From Vulcanimicrobiota bacterium (GTDB taxonomy: Bacteria; Vulcanimicrobiota; Vulcanimicrobiia; Vulcanimicrobiales; Vulcanimicrobiaceae), in the NCBI GenBank assembly GCA_003164495.1, contig PLTN01000126.1, positions 60,487 to 124,486 on the forward strand: a stretch of DNA of 64,000 bases. Direction: 5' to 3'. Shown here in pieces: positions 33,585-41,923 of this stretch. The translations under genes and the position numbers were made by a program. The notes under the pieces are model-generated. The model did no database searches. It saw only the letters and a list, made by a program, of their open reading frames with translations, and had not been told where the DNA came from. Numbering within the stretch: the first letter of the stretch is position 1; each line of letters opens with the position of its first letter.

Positions 33585-34016
33585 TCACATGAGGTCGCGG
33601 TTGACCGCGCGGACGCGCTCGGCGTAATCCGGCAACTCGACGACCTCAACGCCCGCCGCCGCGAGCAACTCCGCACCGCAGCAATCGACGAACGTGGGCG
33701 GTTCGCGCAGCGCAAACACCACGCGCGGAATACCGGCGTCGAGAATCAGCTGCGTGCACGAGACCGGACGCGACTTACGCGTGCTGCACGGCTCGAGCGA
33801 GGAATAGAGGGTCGCGCCGGCCAGCGAAGCACTGCCGGCCTTTGAGAGCGCGACTTCTTCTGCGTGCCAGTGCTCGCCGAACTCGCGGCTATACCCCGTC
33901 GCAAGCACGTTGCCGCCGGGCCCCGCGATCACACAACCGACGGCAAACGCCGTCGCCGACGGCGGGGCGGCTTTGGAGAGCGCGATCGTCTGCTCAAGAA
34001 AGTCCGAGTCGTTCAC
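33585..34016 (-). CDS. Cytidine/riboflavin-type deaminase (RibD N-terminal domain-like)
   Basis: A 143-residue zinc deaminase (GTG start at 34016). The zinc and catalytic residues are visible: H-A-E-E near residue 51 and P-C-x-x-x-x-x-P-V-S-C, an expanded P-C-x(n)-C motif with S-L-E-P-C before it, as in RibD and related pyrimidine/pterin deaminases. Its 5' end overlaps the reductase gene by 23 nt. RibD normally fuses this domain to a reductase; here the halves are separate genes in the order reductase-deaminase, and no other riboflavin genes adjoin, so a role outside riboflavin synthesis is possible. Confidence 0.85.
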   Translation of the reverse strand: MNDSDFLEQTIALSKAAPPSATAFAVGCVIAGPGGNVLATGYSREFGEHWHAEEVALSKAGSASLAGATLYSSLEPCSTRKSRPVSCTQLILDAGIPRVVFALREPPTFVDCCGAELLAAAGVEVVELPDYAERVRAVNRDLM

Positions 34017-34659
34017 AAATCTCGCCGATGTTGGGATTGCCGAACCGCTGGACCGCCGTATCGCCGAACGCCCGCGTGTCGATCAATTGCAGCCGCCGGT
34101 GCTTGTCGTGAAAAAACGTCGCCGGACCGGCGATCCGCGGAGCATCAGCCCGGCCGACAAAAAACGGCGCAACCGCGAGACGCAATTCGTGGAACAAGCC
34201 GGCCGACAAAAACGCCGTGAGCACGCGCGTGCCACCCTCGACGAAGAGCGAGGTGATTCCGAGCTCGTTCAACGCTCGGACGATCGACGCCGGACCCTCC
34301 GATGCGAGTACCGCGACTTCGGCTTTTCCGTTCAAGCGCTGCTCGAGCCCCGCAGCCGTCGCCGCGGGCGCAAGCACGATGCTGCGCGCAGCACCGTTGA
34401 AGAACCGCAGGTCACCGGAAAGCGATCCCGAGCGCGTGAGCGTCACGCGTGCGGGATGGACCGGCGGCGCCGGCTCCCGGAGCAGCAGCGAGGGATTATC
34501 GCGCCGAACGGTTTCGGCCCCGACCAGGATTGCGTCGTGCTCCGCGCGCGCGCGATACATATCCGCGAAGTCCTCGGCGCTGGACAGACGGAGCCGGTCG
34601 GGCGAGGTATCCGCGATATAGCCGTCGATCGAAACCGCCACCGAGACGGTGATGCGCAT
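33994..34659 (-). CDS. RibD C-terminal-like reductase (dihydrofolate reductase fold)
   Basis: About 221 residues from an ATG at 34659 (an in-frame TTG at 34671 is possible). The fold is that of the RibD reductase/DHFR superfamily: R-I-T-V-S-V-A-V-S-I-D-G-Y-I-A-D at the N terminus, the H-D-A-I-L-V-G-A-E-T-V-R-R-D-N-P motif near residue 50 for NADPH and substrate, and F-V-E-G-G-T-R-V-L near 145, the NADPH-phosphate loop. Relatives reduce the ribosyl side chain of a pyrimidine. It begins one base after the stop of the upstream binding-protein gene and overlaps the deaminase, so all three are translationally coupled. Confidence 0.87.
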   Translation of the reverse strand: MRITVSVAVSIDGYIADTSPDRLRLSSAEDFADMYRARAEHDAILVGAETVRRDNPSLLLREPAPPVHPARVTLTRSGSLSGDLRFFNGAARSIVLAPAATAAGLEQRLNGKAEVAVLASEGPASIVRALNELGITSLFVEGGTRVLTAFLSAGLFHELRLAVAPFFVGRADAPRIAGPATFFHDKHRRLQLIDTRAFGDTAVQRFGNPNIGEICERLGLS

Positions 34660-34660
34660 G

Positions 34661-35614
34661 TCAGGCCGCAAGGGGAAAGATCATCTCCGCAGCGTTGAAC
34701 GCCCGCGGAATCACGTTGTACCTGGCGGCTGCGTTGACGATCGGCTGGATGCTGCGCGGGTCGACCGCGAGCGCGAACTGCGGGTGCACCATCGCCGCCA
34801 ACGTCGCGCGATCGATGCCGGTATAGGACGACATCACGTCCGTCATCTCGGCCGGATGCGTGTTGCAGTACGCCGATGCCTCGATGACGGCATGCGCAAA
34901 ACGTGCGACCAGATCACGGTTCTTTAGCGCAAAATCGTTGGTCGTGAAGAACGCGGTGGTCATGGCGTTGCCGAGCGCATCGACCATCTTCGCGAAGATG
35001 CGCGCTTTGCCGGCGACGATCGCCTGCGTGATGTAGGGTTCGGAGAGCGTGCCGGCACTGATCCGTCCTTGCTCGAGTGCCGTGCCGACCGAGGCCCCCG
35101 GAATCTCGAGGAACTGCACGCTGCTCGAGTCACCGCCGTTCGCGTCGAGCCAGGCGTGGGTGGCCAGCCATTGCATGTCCCGCAGACCGGCCACCGATAT
35201 GGCTTTGCCGTCGAGGTCACGCGCCGCACGAACCGGCGAGTTCACGCCGATCATCAGCGCCGAGTCGGCCAGCCCGACGCGGTGAACGATCGACGGTGCA
35301 ACGATCGTGAACGGTACGTTGCGGGCGTGCCCGCTGATCAACGGAACCATGCTCGACTTGCCGATGTCGAGCGCGCCGCCGGCAACCGCGGCGGCCACCG
35401 CCGAGCCGCTCGCGGCCTTCGCAAACGCGACCTCGATGCCGTAGCGGCGAAAGATGCCGGCCGCGATACCGTAGATGATCGGCGACGCGTCCATATCGCC
35501 CGAGCCGCCGACATGCAACACCGGCAACGCCGGCGCGCTCTGGGCACCGGCAGCGGTGCGCGTCGCGAGCACGGCGCCAAGCGCAAAAACCGCCGAGCGT
35601 CGCGTCAAGCTCAT
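34661..35614 (-). CDS. ABC transporter substrate-binding protein, NMT1/SsuA-like
   Basis: A 317-residue exported protein; signal M-S-L-T-R-R-S-A-V-F-A-L-G-A-V-L-A ending near A-G-A-Q. Hallmarks: S-P-I-I-Y-G-I-A-A-G-I-F-R-R-Y-G-I, G-G-A-L-D-I-G-K-S-S, D-L-D-G-K-A-I-S-V, A-W-L-D-A-N-G-G-D-S-S and the C-terminal F-N-A-A-E-M-I-F. The G-K-S-S form groups it with the protein at 17085-18029. It lies between a CMD-family gene (14 nt upstream) and the reductase/deaminase pair. Because SsuA/THI5 relatives bind pyrimidine precursors, a pyrimidine or pterin-like ligand processed by that pair is an attractive guess. Confidence 0.87.
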   Translation of the reverse strand: MSLTRRSAVFALGAVLATRTAAGAQSAPALPVLHVGGSGDMDASPIIYGIAAGIFRRYGIEVAFAKAASGSAVAAAVAGGALDIGKSSMVPLISGHARNVPFTIVAPSIVHRVGLADSALMIGVNSPVRAARDLDGKAISVAGLRDMQWLATHAWLDANGGDSSSVQFLEIPGASVGTALEQGRISAGTLSEPYITQAIVAGKARIFAKMVDALGNAMTTAFFTTNDFALKNRDLVARFAHAVIEASAYCNTHPAEMTDVMSSYTGIDRATLAAMVHPQFALAVDPRSIQPIVNAAARYNVIPRAFNAAEMIFPLAA

Positions 35615-35628
35615 TCAGCAACCCCGTT

Positions 35629-36159
35629 TTAAGGGAGTTGGCGTTCCCCTTCCGGGACCGTAACGTCAAAGGCCCGCAGCAGCATGCAGATCGTGCTGTA
35701 AATCCCGATGCCGGTGACCAGTTCGATCGTGTGTTCCAGCCCCATCGCCGCGATCGCGCGCTCGTAGGTGATCGCGGCGAGTTGGTGGGTTTCGAGCAGT
35801 TCAGTGACGAGTTCGTAGACGAGCCGTTCGTCGTCGCGGGTGAACGGCGGCACCGCACGCGTGCGTATCGCCTCGACGACAGCCGCTGGCACGCCCGCTT
35901 CGAGCGCTCCGGCCGCGTGCAGGTTGAACACATAGTCGGCGCTCCAGCGCCGCGCGATCGTCATGCACATCACGCGGTAGAGCCGCCGGTCGAGCTTCCC
36001 GTTGCGCAACATCGCGATGAGCGCGTCCGCGGGTACCGCGATCTCCGGCACCCACATCAAGACCGCGCTCGGCCCGGTGGCGCGTCCGCCGCGCCCGTCG
36101 AGGATCGCGCGTTGCGCCGGCGTCATCGTCGCCGTGCCGGGATCGGGCAGGCGGCTCAT
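35629..36159 (-). CDS. Carboxymuconolactone decarboxylase (CMD/AhpD-like) family protein
   Basis: A 176-residue helical protein. The CMD core is seen as R-L-Y-R-V-M-C-M-T-I-A-R-R-W-S-A-D-Y-V-F-N-L-H-A-A-G-A-L-E-A-G-V, ending in the H-x3-A-x3-G-V segment, and R-D-D-E-R-L-V-Y-E-L-V-T-E-L near 115. The C-x-x-C redox pair of AhpD peroxidases is absent, favouring a decarboxylase or ligand-binding role over disulfide chemistry. A homologue with the same layout lies at 45231-45776; both adjoin binding-protein genes. It follows the small membrane-protein gene by 19 nt. Confidence 0.82.
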   Translation of the reverse strand: MSRLPDPGTATMTPAQRAILDGRGGRATGPSAVLMWVPEIAVPADALIAMLRNGKLDRRLYRVMCMTIARRWSADYVFNLHAAGALEAGVPAAVVEAIRTRAVPPFTRDDERLVYELVTELLETHQLAAITYERAIAAMGLEHTIELVTGIGIYSTICMLLRAFDVTVPEGERQLP

Positions 36160-36178
36160 CGCGACCCCGGGTTATGCG

Positions 36179-36376
36179 TTAGCTGCCGACGCGGAAATGC
36201 GTGATGTAACCCCACAGGCCGAAAAGTTGCAGCAACCAAACGATGACCGCGATGACGACGACCGCGTTCAAAATCGACTTGATGGGGTCTGCCATCGGAA
36301 TGTAGCGGTTGATCAGCCCGAGCAGCACCCCCACGACGATCAGTACGATGACAACTTGGATCAGTGGCACAAGCAA
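36179..36376 (-). CDS. Small two-helix membrane protein (Thivi_2564-like)
   Basis: A 65-residue protein: helix 1 at residues 4-22 (P-L-I-Q-V-V-I-V-L-I-V-V-G-V-L), a short loop with N-R-Y-I-P-M-A-D-P-I-K, and helix 2 at residues 34-56. The length, the I-P-M-A-D-P-I-K loop and the two helices match the Thivi_2564 family of small membrane proteins, whose function is unknown. It is widespread as a stand-alone gene and is probably not part of the catabolic set, although it is 19 nt upstream of the CMD gene on the same strand. Confidence 0.8.
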   Translation of the reverse strand: MLVPLIQVVIVLIVVGVLLGLINRYIPMADPIKSILNAVVVIAVIVWLLQLFGLWGYITHFRVGS

Positions 36377-36442
36377 TTCTCCTTGCCGCTACCTTACCCC
36401 GAATTGGTAGCAACCTCATGCTCCGTCCCCGTCTCATCCAGG

Positions 36443-36467
36443 CATCCTGAGCCTGTCGAAGGACGAG
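36443..36467. repeat. Short intergenic repeat of the TCCTGAGCCTGTCGAAGGA type
   Basis: The core TCCTGAGCCTGTCGAAGGA, with partly complementary ends (TCCT and AGGA), lies in the 157-base region between the small membrane protein and the Rieske gene. I recognise this sequence type from memory as a short intergenic repeat in many unrelated GC-rich bacterial genomes. Only one copy was seen in this window. Confidence 0.5.
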
Positions 36468-36533
36468 GCAGGAGATTATTCCAGATGGAACGATTTCCTC
36501 CGATAGCGATCGCGCCCCCGGAGGACCTCCATC

Positions 36534-37856
36534 ATGACGACGACAGCAAAGAAGCCCGCCGCCACCCCGTCGCTTGCGTACAACGGCTACGCTCGCAAGC
36601 AAACCGCGGAACCGAACATGGCGCTCTGCGGTGTCGGCCGCGGCACGCTCGGTGGAGAGTGGCACCGCCGCTTTTGGCAGCCCGTCGCCTATGAATACGA
36701 ACTGACCGACGTTCCGCTGCGGGTCCGCGCGCTGGGCGAAGATCTCGTGTGCTTCCGCGACAAGAGCGGCCGGGTCGGGCTGCTGCACCTGCAGTGCGGT
36801 CATCGTAATACCTCGCTCGAATACGGCGTGATCGAAGAGGAGGGCATTCGCTGCTGCTACCACGGCCGCTTGTACGCCGTTGACGGACAATGTCTTCAAA
36901 TCCCGGGCGATCCGGCCGAGGAGAAGCTGCGCAAGCGCGCGAGCCAAGGCGGCTATCCGGTGCATCTCTTCGCGGGGATCGTGTTCGCCTACATGGGGCC
37001 GCCGGAAACGATGCCGATCTTCCCCGTGAGCGACCGCTTCGACATTCCGGGACTGCGTCTGGTGCCGGGCATCCGTTCGATCTTCGCCTGCAACTGGCTA
37101 CAGGTCAAAGAAAACGCCGTCGATCCGCACCACACGCACTTCTTGCACGTGATCCCGCAGATGCGCGGCATGGAACACTTTGCCAACGAATTCGGCAACT
37201 ATCCTGAGATGACGTGGTCGGATACGCCCGGCGGCATCGCCTACTTCGCGGCACGGCGCGTCGGCGACAACGTCTGGGTGCGTTCCTCGGAAGTGCAAGG
37301 CGCGAGCGTTCACATCATCAACTCGATCTTCGAGAGCGGACGCGAGCGCAAGGCCGCGAGCCGGCCGTTTCTCTCGTTCTGGTCGCTGCCGGTCGACGAC
37401 GAGAACACCGTCAACTTCTTCATCAGCCACGTGGGCGACGATGAGGCGATGCCGTTCGAAGAGCGCCGGCGGCTCGAGGTCTTCGGCCAGAATGCCGATC
37501 GGCCGTACCGCGATCGCCAGTGGATCCCGGGCGACAACGAAGCGATGGCAAGCCAAGGCCCGGTCAACGTGCACGCGCTGGAACAGCTCGGTTCGCTCGA
37601 TCGCGGTGTCGCCATGTACCGCCGCTACGTGCGCAACGGCATCGAGGCCGTGCAGCGCGGCGAAACACCGCCGGGCGTCTACCGCGATCAAAGCGACGTC
37701 CCGCCGACCTATGCAAACGATCTCGTGATCGGCATCGATCAGTTCCCCGGTAACCCCGACGACGGATCCGCGCTGCTGCGTTTCGCGGAGAGCCTGCCCG
37801 AACGCTACGCGGCGTCACCGCCCATGCTCGCACTCAAGAACGAGGCTTCCAAATGA
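36534..37856 (+). CDS. Rieske oxygenase, phthalate dioxygenase/dicamba demethylase-like
   Basis: A 440-residue single-subunit type Rieske oxygenase. The [2Fe-2S] site is C88-x-H90 and C107-x-x-H110 (C-C-Y-H-G-R-L-Y). The mononuclear iron motif is E-N-A-V-D-P-H-H-T-H-F-L-H near residue 204, with N-x-x-D-x-x-H-x4-H as in phthalate 4,5-dioxygenase and vanillate/dicamba O-demethylases. These enzymes dihydroxylate, demethylate or hydroxylate aromatics with an FMN/[2Fe-2S] reductase; no reductase gene is present. It starts an operon with a LivJ-like binding protein (4-nt overlap) and a MarR regulator. GGAGG lies just before the ATG. Confidence 0.92.
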   Translation: MTTTAKKPAATPSLAYNGYARKQTAEPNMALCGVGRGTLGGEWHRRFWQPVAYEYELTDVPLRVRALGEDLVCFRDKSGRVGLLHLQCGHRNTSLEYGVIEEEGIRCCYHGRLYAVDGQCLQIPGDPAEEKLRKRASQGGYPVHLFAGIVFAYMGPPETMPIFPVSDRFDIPGLRLVPGIRSIFACNWLQVKENAVDPHHTHFLHVIPQMRGMEHFANEFGNYPEMTWSDTPGGIAYFAARRVGDNVWVRSSEVQGASVHIINSIFESGRERKAASRPFLSFWSLPVDDENTVNFFISHVGDDEAMPFEERRRLEVFGQNADRPYRDRQWIPGDNEAMASQGPVNVHALEQLGSLDRGVAMYRRYVRNGIEAVQRGETPPGVYRDQSDVPPTYANDLVIGIDQFPGNPDDGSALLRFAESLPERYAASPPMLALKNEASK

Positions 37857-39022
37857 ATATCCGGACGGCGGCATGCGCCGCGCTCCTCGCGCTCACCGTC
37901 GCCCTAACCGCGGCGCCGCCGGCCGCCCGCGCCGCAGATCCCTACGAGATCGATGCGATCTTGCCGCAGAGCGGCAACGGCGCATTTCTCGGCACGGCGC
38001 AAATGGTCGCGCTCAAGCTCCTCGAGGATCTGATCAACAAGCGCGGCGGCGTCGCCGGCCGGCCGGTGAAATTCAACTACCTCGACGATCAGTCAAGCCC
38101 GCAGATTGCAGTGCAATTAACCGACGGCATCATGGCGAAGAAAGCGGCGGTGATGGTCGGTTCGACGTTGACCGCGATCTGCAACGCAGAGGCGGCGTTG
38201 ATCAAAGACGGGCCCGTGCTCTATTGTTTCTCGCCGGGCGTGCACCCGCCGGCCGGCAGCTACATGTTCACGGCGGGCACCTCGACAACCGACATGATCC
38301 AAGCCTCGATGCGCTTTTTCCGCTCCAAGGGCTGGACCAAACTCGCGATCATCACCACGAGCGACGCGACCGGTCAGGACCTCGACAACAACGTGGCGCA
38401 GATGCTCGCGCTGCCCGAAAACAAGAACGTCACCATCGTGGCGCACGAGCACTACAACGCTACCGACGTGAGCGTCGCCGCGCAGATCGCGCGCATCAAG
38501 GCGTCGGGCGCGCAAGCGCTGATTGCTTGGACCGTCGGCGGACCGCTGGCGACCGTATTCAACGCCATGCAATCGACCGGTCTTGATATCCCGGTGCTCG
38601 CAACTCCCGGCAACATGACCTACGCTCAGATGAAGCAGTACGTCAACTTTCTGCCCAAGGAACTCTACTTTCCCGGATCGGCGAGCTTCGCGCCGGAGCA
38701 ACTGCCGAACGGTCCCGAGAAACGCGCCGTCAACGCGTACCTCGATGCCTTCAAGGCCATTGGCGTGCGCCCCGATCAAGGTCACCTCTTCGTCTGGGAT
38801 CCGATCCTGATCATCGTCGATGCGCTCAACAAACTGGGCCCGAATGCGACTCCGGCCCAAATCCGCGACTACATCACGGCCTATCACGGCGTCGGCGTCT
38901 TCGGACAGTACGATTTTCATGCCACGCCGCAGCGCGGCGTCGGCGTCGACAGCGTGATCATGGTGCGCTGGAGCCCCGATAAAGGCACGTGGGTCGGCGT
39001 CAGCAAGGCGGGCGGCGGCTGA
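37853..39022 (+). CDS. LivJ-like substrate-binding protein coupled to a Rieske oxygenase
   Basis: A 389-residue exported protein; signal residues 1-27 (cleavage near A-R-A-A). Motifs: I-D-A-I-L-P-Q-S-G-N-G-A-F-L-G, G-G-V-A-G-R-P-V-K-F-N-Y-L-D-D-Q-S-S-P-Q near 63-80, T-D-V-S-V-A-A-Q-I-A-R-I-K and G-L-D-I-P-V-L-A-T-P-G-N-M-T. It belongs to the same subfamily as the proteins at 21236 (also next to a Rieske oxygenase) and 58116. Its ATG overlaps the Rieske stop (ATGA). Type-1 binding proteins of this kind are known to bind aromatic acids as well as amino acids, so it probably recognises the oxygenase substrate (inference). Confidence 0.9.
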   Translation: MNIRTAACAALLALTVALTAAPPAARAADPYEIDAILPQSGNGAFLGTAQMVALKLLEDLINKRGGVAGRPVKFNYLDDQSSPQIAVQLTDGIMAKKAAVMVGSTLTAICNAEAALIKDGPVLYCFSPGVHPPAGSYMFTAGTSTTDMIQASMRFFRSKGWTKLAIITTSDATGQDLDNNVAQMLALPENKNVTIVAHEHYNATDVSVAAQIARIKASGAQALIAWTVGGPLATVFNAMQSTGLDIPVLATPGNMTYAQMKQYVNFLPKELYFPGSASFAPEQLPNGPEKRAVNAYLDAFKAIGVRPDQGHLFVWDPILIIVDALNKLGPNATPAQIRDYITAYHGVGVFGQYDFHATPQRGVGVDSVIMVRWSPDKGTWVGVSKAGGG

Positions 39023-39483
39023 AACGGCGTACACCGCCGGCCGGCGACCTGCAGATCGAGAGCTACATACCGTACCTCGTGAACCGGGCCGCGACGGCGA
39101 TGCTCAACTACTCCGCGCTCGAGTTCGAGAAGTTCGGTCTCACGGTTCCGCAATGGCGCATTCTGCTGACGCTGTGGCAGCATCGGGAGTGCCGTTTCGG
39201 CGAACTCGCCAAGCTCACGAGCATCGAGCCGCCCACCCTCTCACGGCTGCTGAACGCGATGACGAAATCGCGTTGGGTCAAGCGCCGGCGCATCGAGGAG
39301 GACACGCGCAGCGTGGCCGTCTCGCTGACGCCGGCCGGGACGGACCTCTTCGAGCGGACCGTTCCGTTCGCGGAGAACGTGAACAAGCTCTACGTCGACC
39401 GCCTCTCAGCCGCCGACGTGAAGGTGCTGCAGCGCGCGCTTACGACGATCTACGACAACGTGCATCGCGAACGCCGTTCATGA
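38989..39483 (+). CDS. MarR-family transcriptional regulator
   Basis: Up to 164 residues. The GTG at 38989 overlaps the binding-protein gene by 34 nt; a CTG at 39019 sharing CTGA with that stop would fit the coupling style of this region and give about 154 residues. Winged-helix features: L-T-V-P-Q-W-R-I-L-L-T-L-W, F-G-E-L-A-K-L-T-S-I-E-P-P-T-L-S-R-L-L-N-A-M and the wing R-R-I-E-E-D-T-R-S-V-A-V-S-L-T-P-A-G, all diagnostic. MarR proteins near aromatic catabolic genes are usually repressors relieved by the substrate. Its stop overlaps the convergent livF by 6 nt. Confidence 0.9.
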   Translation: MGRRQQGGRRLKRRTPPAGDLQIESYIPYLVNRAATAMLNYSALEFEKFGLTVPQWRILLTLWQHRECRFGELAKLTSIEPPTLSRLLNAMTKSRWVKRRRIEEDTRSVAVSLTPAGTDLFERTVPFAENVNKLYVDRLSAADVKVLQRALTTIYDNVHRERRS

Positions 39484-40179
39484 CACGCCGAGGTAGCGGT
39501 GCATGAGTTCGGGAGCCGCCTCGAGCGCAGCCGGCGCGCCTTCCCAAACGACCTGTCCTTTGTTCAGCACGTAAGCCCGCCCGGCGAGCGCCAGCGCAGC
39601 CCGCACGTTCTGCTCGACGATCACGATCGTCCGGCCTTCGGCGGCGAGCGCCCGGGTCGTGGCGATGAGATCGCGCACGATCAGCGGCGCCAGACCCTCG
39701 AACGGCTCATCGAGCAGCAGCAGGCGCGGTTCGCGAATCAATGCCCGCGCGATTGCGAGCATTTGCTGCTCGCCGCCGGAAAGCGCGCGCCCCATGCTGG
39801 CGCGCCGCCGGCCGAGCGAGGGAAAGAGCTCGTAAATGCGATCGCGCGTCCACGGGGTCTTGGCCGTGAGCGCTGCGAGCTGCAAGTTTTCGTCGACCGA
39901 GATCGTCTTGACGATGCGGCGCGTGTCGGGAACGAGCTGCACGTCACGGGCGGCAATCATGTGCGGCCGCATTCCGGTGACGTCTTCCCCCGCGACACGC
40001 ACGTACCCGGACCGCGGCGCGACGACGCCCATGATCGTGTTCATCGTCGTCGTCTTGCCGGACCCGTTGCGGCCCAAGAGCGCGACGACCTCGCCCTCCT
40101 CGACGTGCAACGAAAGGTCGAAGAGCACGTGCGATTCACCGTAATAGGTGTTGACGCTCTCGACGTCGAGCAAACTCAC
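39478..40179 (-). CDS. livF: Branched-chain amino acid-type ABC transporter ATPase LivF
   Basis: A 233-residue ATPase; GTG at 40179 shares four bases (GTGA) with the livG stop. Walker A G-R-N-G-S-G-K-T is at residues 36-43, signature L-S-G-G-E-Q-Q-M, Walker B L-L-L-L-D-E-P, and the LivF-type ending with H-R-Y-L-G-V. The Y-G-E-S-H-V-L-F-D beginning and the R-N-G-x-G-K-T Walker A separate LivF from LivG. It is last in the livHMGF operon. Confidence 0.93.
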   Translation of the reverse strand: MSLLDVESVNTYYGESHVLFDLSLHVEEGEVVALLGRNGSGKTTTMNTIMGVVAPRSGYVRVAGEDVTGMRPHMIAARDVQLVPDTRRIVKTISVDENLQLAALTAKTPWTRDRIYELFPSLGRRRASMGRALSGGEQQMLAIARALIREPRLLLLDEPFEGLAPLIVRDLIATTRALAAEGRTIVIVEQNVRAALALAGRAYVLNKGQVVWEGAPAALEAAPELMHRYLGVS

Positions 40180-40934
40180 GCGTCGTCGGCTCCGCCGAGG
40201 TAGGCTTCGCGCACGCGCGCGTCGGCGCGGATTTCTTCCGGCGTCCCGTAGGCGATCGTCGCCCCGTTCTGCATCACCATGATGCGATCGGCCAAACCGA
40301 ACACGACGTCCATGTCGTGCTCGACGATCACGATCGTGACCTCGGCGCGCAAACGTTGGATCAGCGCGACGGTTTCGGCGATTTCCGCGGGGCTCATACC
40401 GGCCGCGGGTTCGTCGAGCAACAGCAGTTGCGGCTGCGTCGCGAGCGCGAGCCCGATCTCGAGACGCCGCTTCTCGCCGTACGCCAACTCGCCCGCGCGC
40501 ACGCCGGCACGATCGCCCAGGCCGATCTCGGCGAGCGTGCGCGCGACCAGTTCGGCTAAGCCGTCGACCCGCCGAATCGATCCGAACACGTCGGCCCGGA
40601 ACGAGCCGCGGCGCGCGGCAAGGGCGGGAATGACCACGTTCTCCGTCACGGTCAGGTTGGGAAAGATCTGCGTGATCTGGTGGCTCTTGCCGATGCCCAG
40701 CCGGCACACGCGCGCGACCCCGAGCCCGGTGATCGGGCGGCCCCGAAAGGTAACCGCACCCTCCGTCGGTTCGATTTCGCCGGCCAGCATCTTGAAGAAC
40801 GTGCTCTTGCCGGCGCCGTTCGGACCGATCAGCGCGGTAATCGTCCCTTCCTCGACGGTCAGCGACGCACGGTCGACGGCCGTGAGCCCGCCGAAGCGTT
40901 TCGTCAATTCACGAGCTTCGAGCAGCGCGGTCAT
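40176..40934 (-). CDS. livG: Branched-chain amino acid-type ABC transporter ATPase LivG
   Basis: A 252-residue ATPase. Walker A G-P-N-G-A-G-K-S-T (37-45); the LivG-typical helix R-L-G-I-G-K-S-H-Q-I-T-Q-I-F-P-N-L-T-V near 88; signature region L-A-Y-G-E-K-R-R-L-E-I, the LivG variant of LSGGQ; Walker B L-L-L-L-D-E-P-A-A-G and E-H-D-M. The ATG overlaps the livM stop (ATGA). With LivF it energises the LivH/LivM channel. Confidence 0.94.
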   Translation of the reverse strand: MTALLEARELTKRFGGLTAVDRASLTVEEGTITALIGPNGAGKSTFFKMLAGEIEPTEGAVTFRGRPITGLGVARVCRLGIGKSHQITQIFPNLTVTENVVIPALAARRGSFRADVFGSIRRVDGLAELVARTLAEIGLGDRAGVRAGELAYGEKRRLEIGLALATQPQLLLLDEPAAGMSPAEIAETVALIQRLRAEVTIVIVEHDMDVVFGLADRIMVMQNGATIAYGTPEEIRADARVREAYLGGADDA

Positions 40935-41923
40935 CGGGCGGGCCGTACGCGCACCCACAGCGCGATCGCGCCGCCCGCCAATCCGCGCCGAAAGCCGGTG
41001 ATCAGCAAGATGAACACGAGTCCCAGGATCAGCTTCCACACTCCGGCGATCGCATCGACGTTTTGCAGTCCCTGGCGCAAGAGCGTCCAGACACCCGCGC
41101 CTACCAGCGGGCCGATGAGCGTGCCGGGGCCTCCGATCACGGTCATCACGATGATCTCGCCCGATTGATCGATCGAGAACGCTTCCGGCGGCATGTAGCC
41201 TTGAAAGATGCCCAGCAAACCGCCCGCGAGGCCGCCATACGCCGCGGCGAGGGTAAACGCGACGAGCTTGTAGCGCGCGATCTGATGACCGACGGCCGAT
41301 GCCCGTTCCGGATTTTCCCGAATCGCCCGCAAAACCGCACCGAACGGCGAGCGCACGATGCGCCGCGCGATGAAGAAACCGCCGAAGTAGATCGCCGCAA
41401 CGAACACGTACATGCCGATGCTCGAGCTGCCGTCGAGCGTCCAAGGGCCGAATGCGAAGCTGGGTTTCGGAACGCCGGGCAAGCCGTTCTCACTGCCGGT
41501 AAACGCGCGCAGCGGCGAGTTCTCAAGGAAGTAGAACAGCTGTCCGAAGGCCAGCGTCAGCATGGCGAAATAGATGCCGACTTGCCGCAGCGCGAGCGAG
41601 CCGACCAGCGCGCCGGCGAGCGCCGCAACCAAGGTCCCGATCGCCAGCGCACCGAGCGTGTTGGGGACGATGTGACGGATGAGCAGGTTGGCCGTTACGA
41701 ACCCGCCCGTGCCGTAAAACGCGGCTTGGCCGAACGAGAGCAAGCCGGTGAACCCGAAGATCAGATCGACGCCGAGTCCGAAGAGTCCGAGGATCAGGAT
41801 GCGCGTGCCGAGGTCGGTGCCCGCGCCGAAGAGCCCGAGCAGCAACGGAAATACGACGAGAAACAGCGCCACCGCGCCTTCGACCATCCAGCCGGTGCGG
41901 TCGCCGACGGGCCCGAGTATCAT
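40931..41923 (-). CDS. livM: Branched-chain amino acid-type ABC permease LivM
   Basis: A 330-residue inner-membrane protein with about nine hydrophobic segments, starting at the ATG 41923 that overlaps the livH stop (ATGA). Typical LivM blocks: G-L-G-V-D-L-I-F-G-F-T-G-L-L-S-F-G-Q-A-A-F-Y-G near residue 45, L-A-F-G-Q-L, R-A-I-R-E-N-P-E-R-A-S-A-V-G near 205 (ATPase contact), and G-G-x-G-T-L-I-G-P-L-V-G-A near 275. Confidence 0.93.
   Translation of the reverse strand: MILGPVGDRTGWMVEGAVALFLVVFPLLLGLFGAGTDLGTRILILGLFGLGVDLIFGFTGLLSFGQAAFYGTGGFVTANLLIRHIVPNTLGALAIGTLVAALAGALVGSLALRQVGIYFAMLTLAFGQLFYFLENSPLRAFTGSENGLPGVPKPSFAFGPWTLDGSSSIGMYVFVAAIYFGGFFIARRIVRSPFGAVLRAIRENPERASAVGHQIARYKLVAFTLAAAYGGLAGGLLGIFQGYMPPEAFSIDQSGEIIVMTVIGGPGTLIGPLVGAGVWTLLRQGLQNVDAIAGVWKLILGLVFILLITGFRRGLAGGAIALWVRVRPAR

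Noticed and set aside
36377-36965. A minus-strand frame covering the start of the Rieske gene at 36534
   Set aside because: It is in the shadow of a confident Rieske oxygenase and has no recognisable domain.
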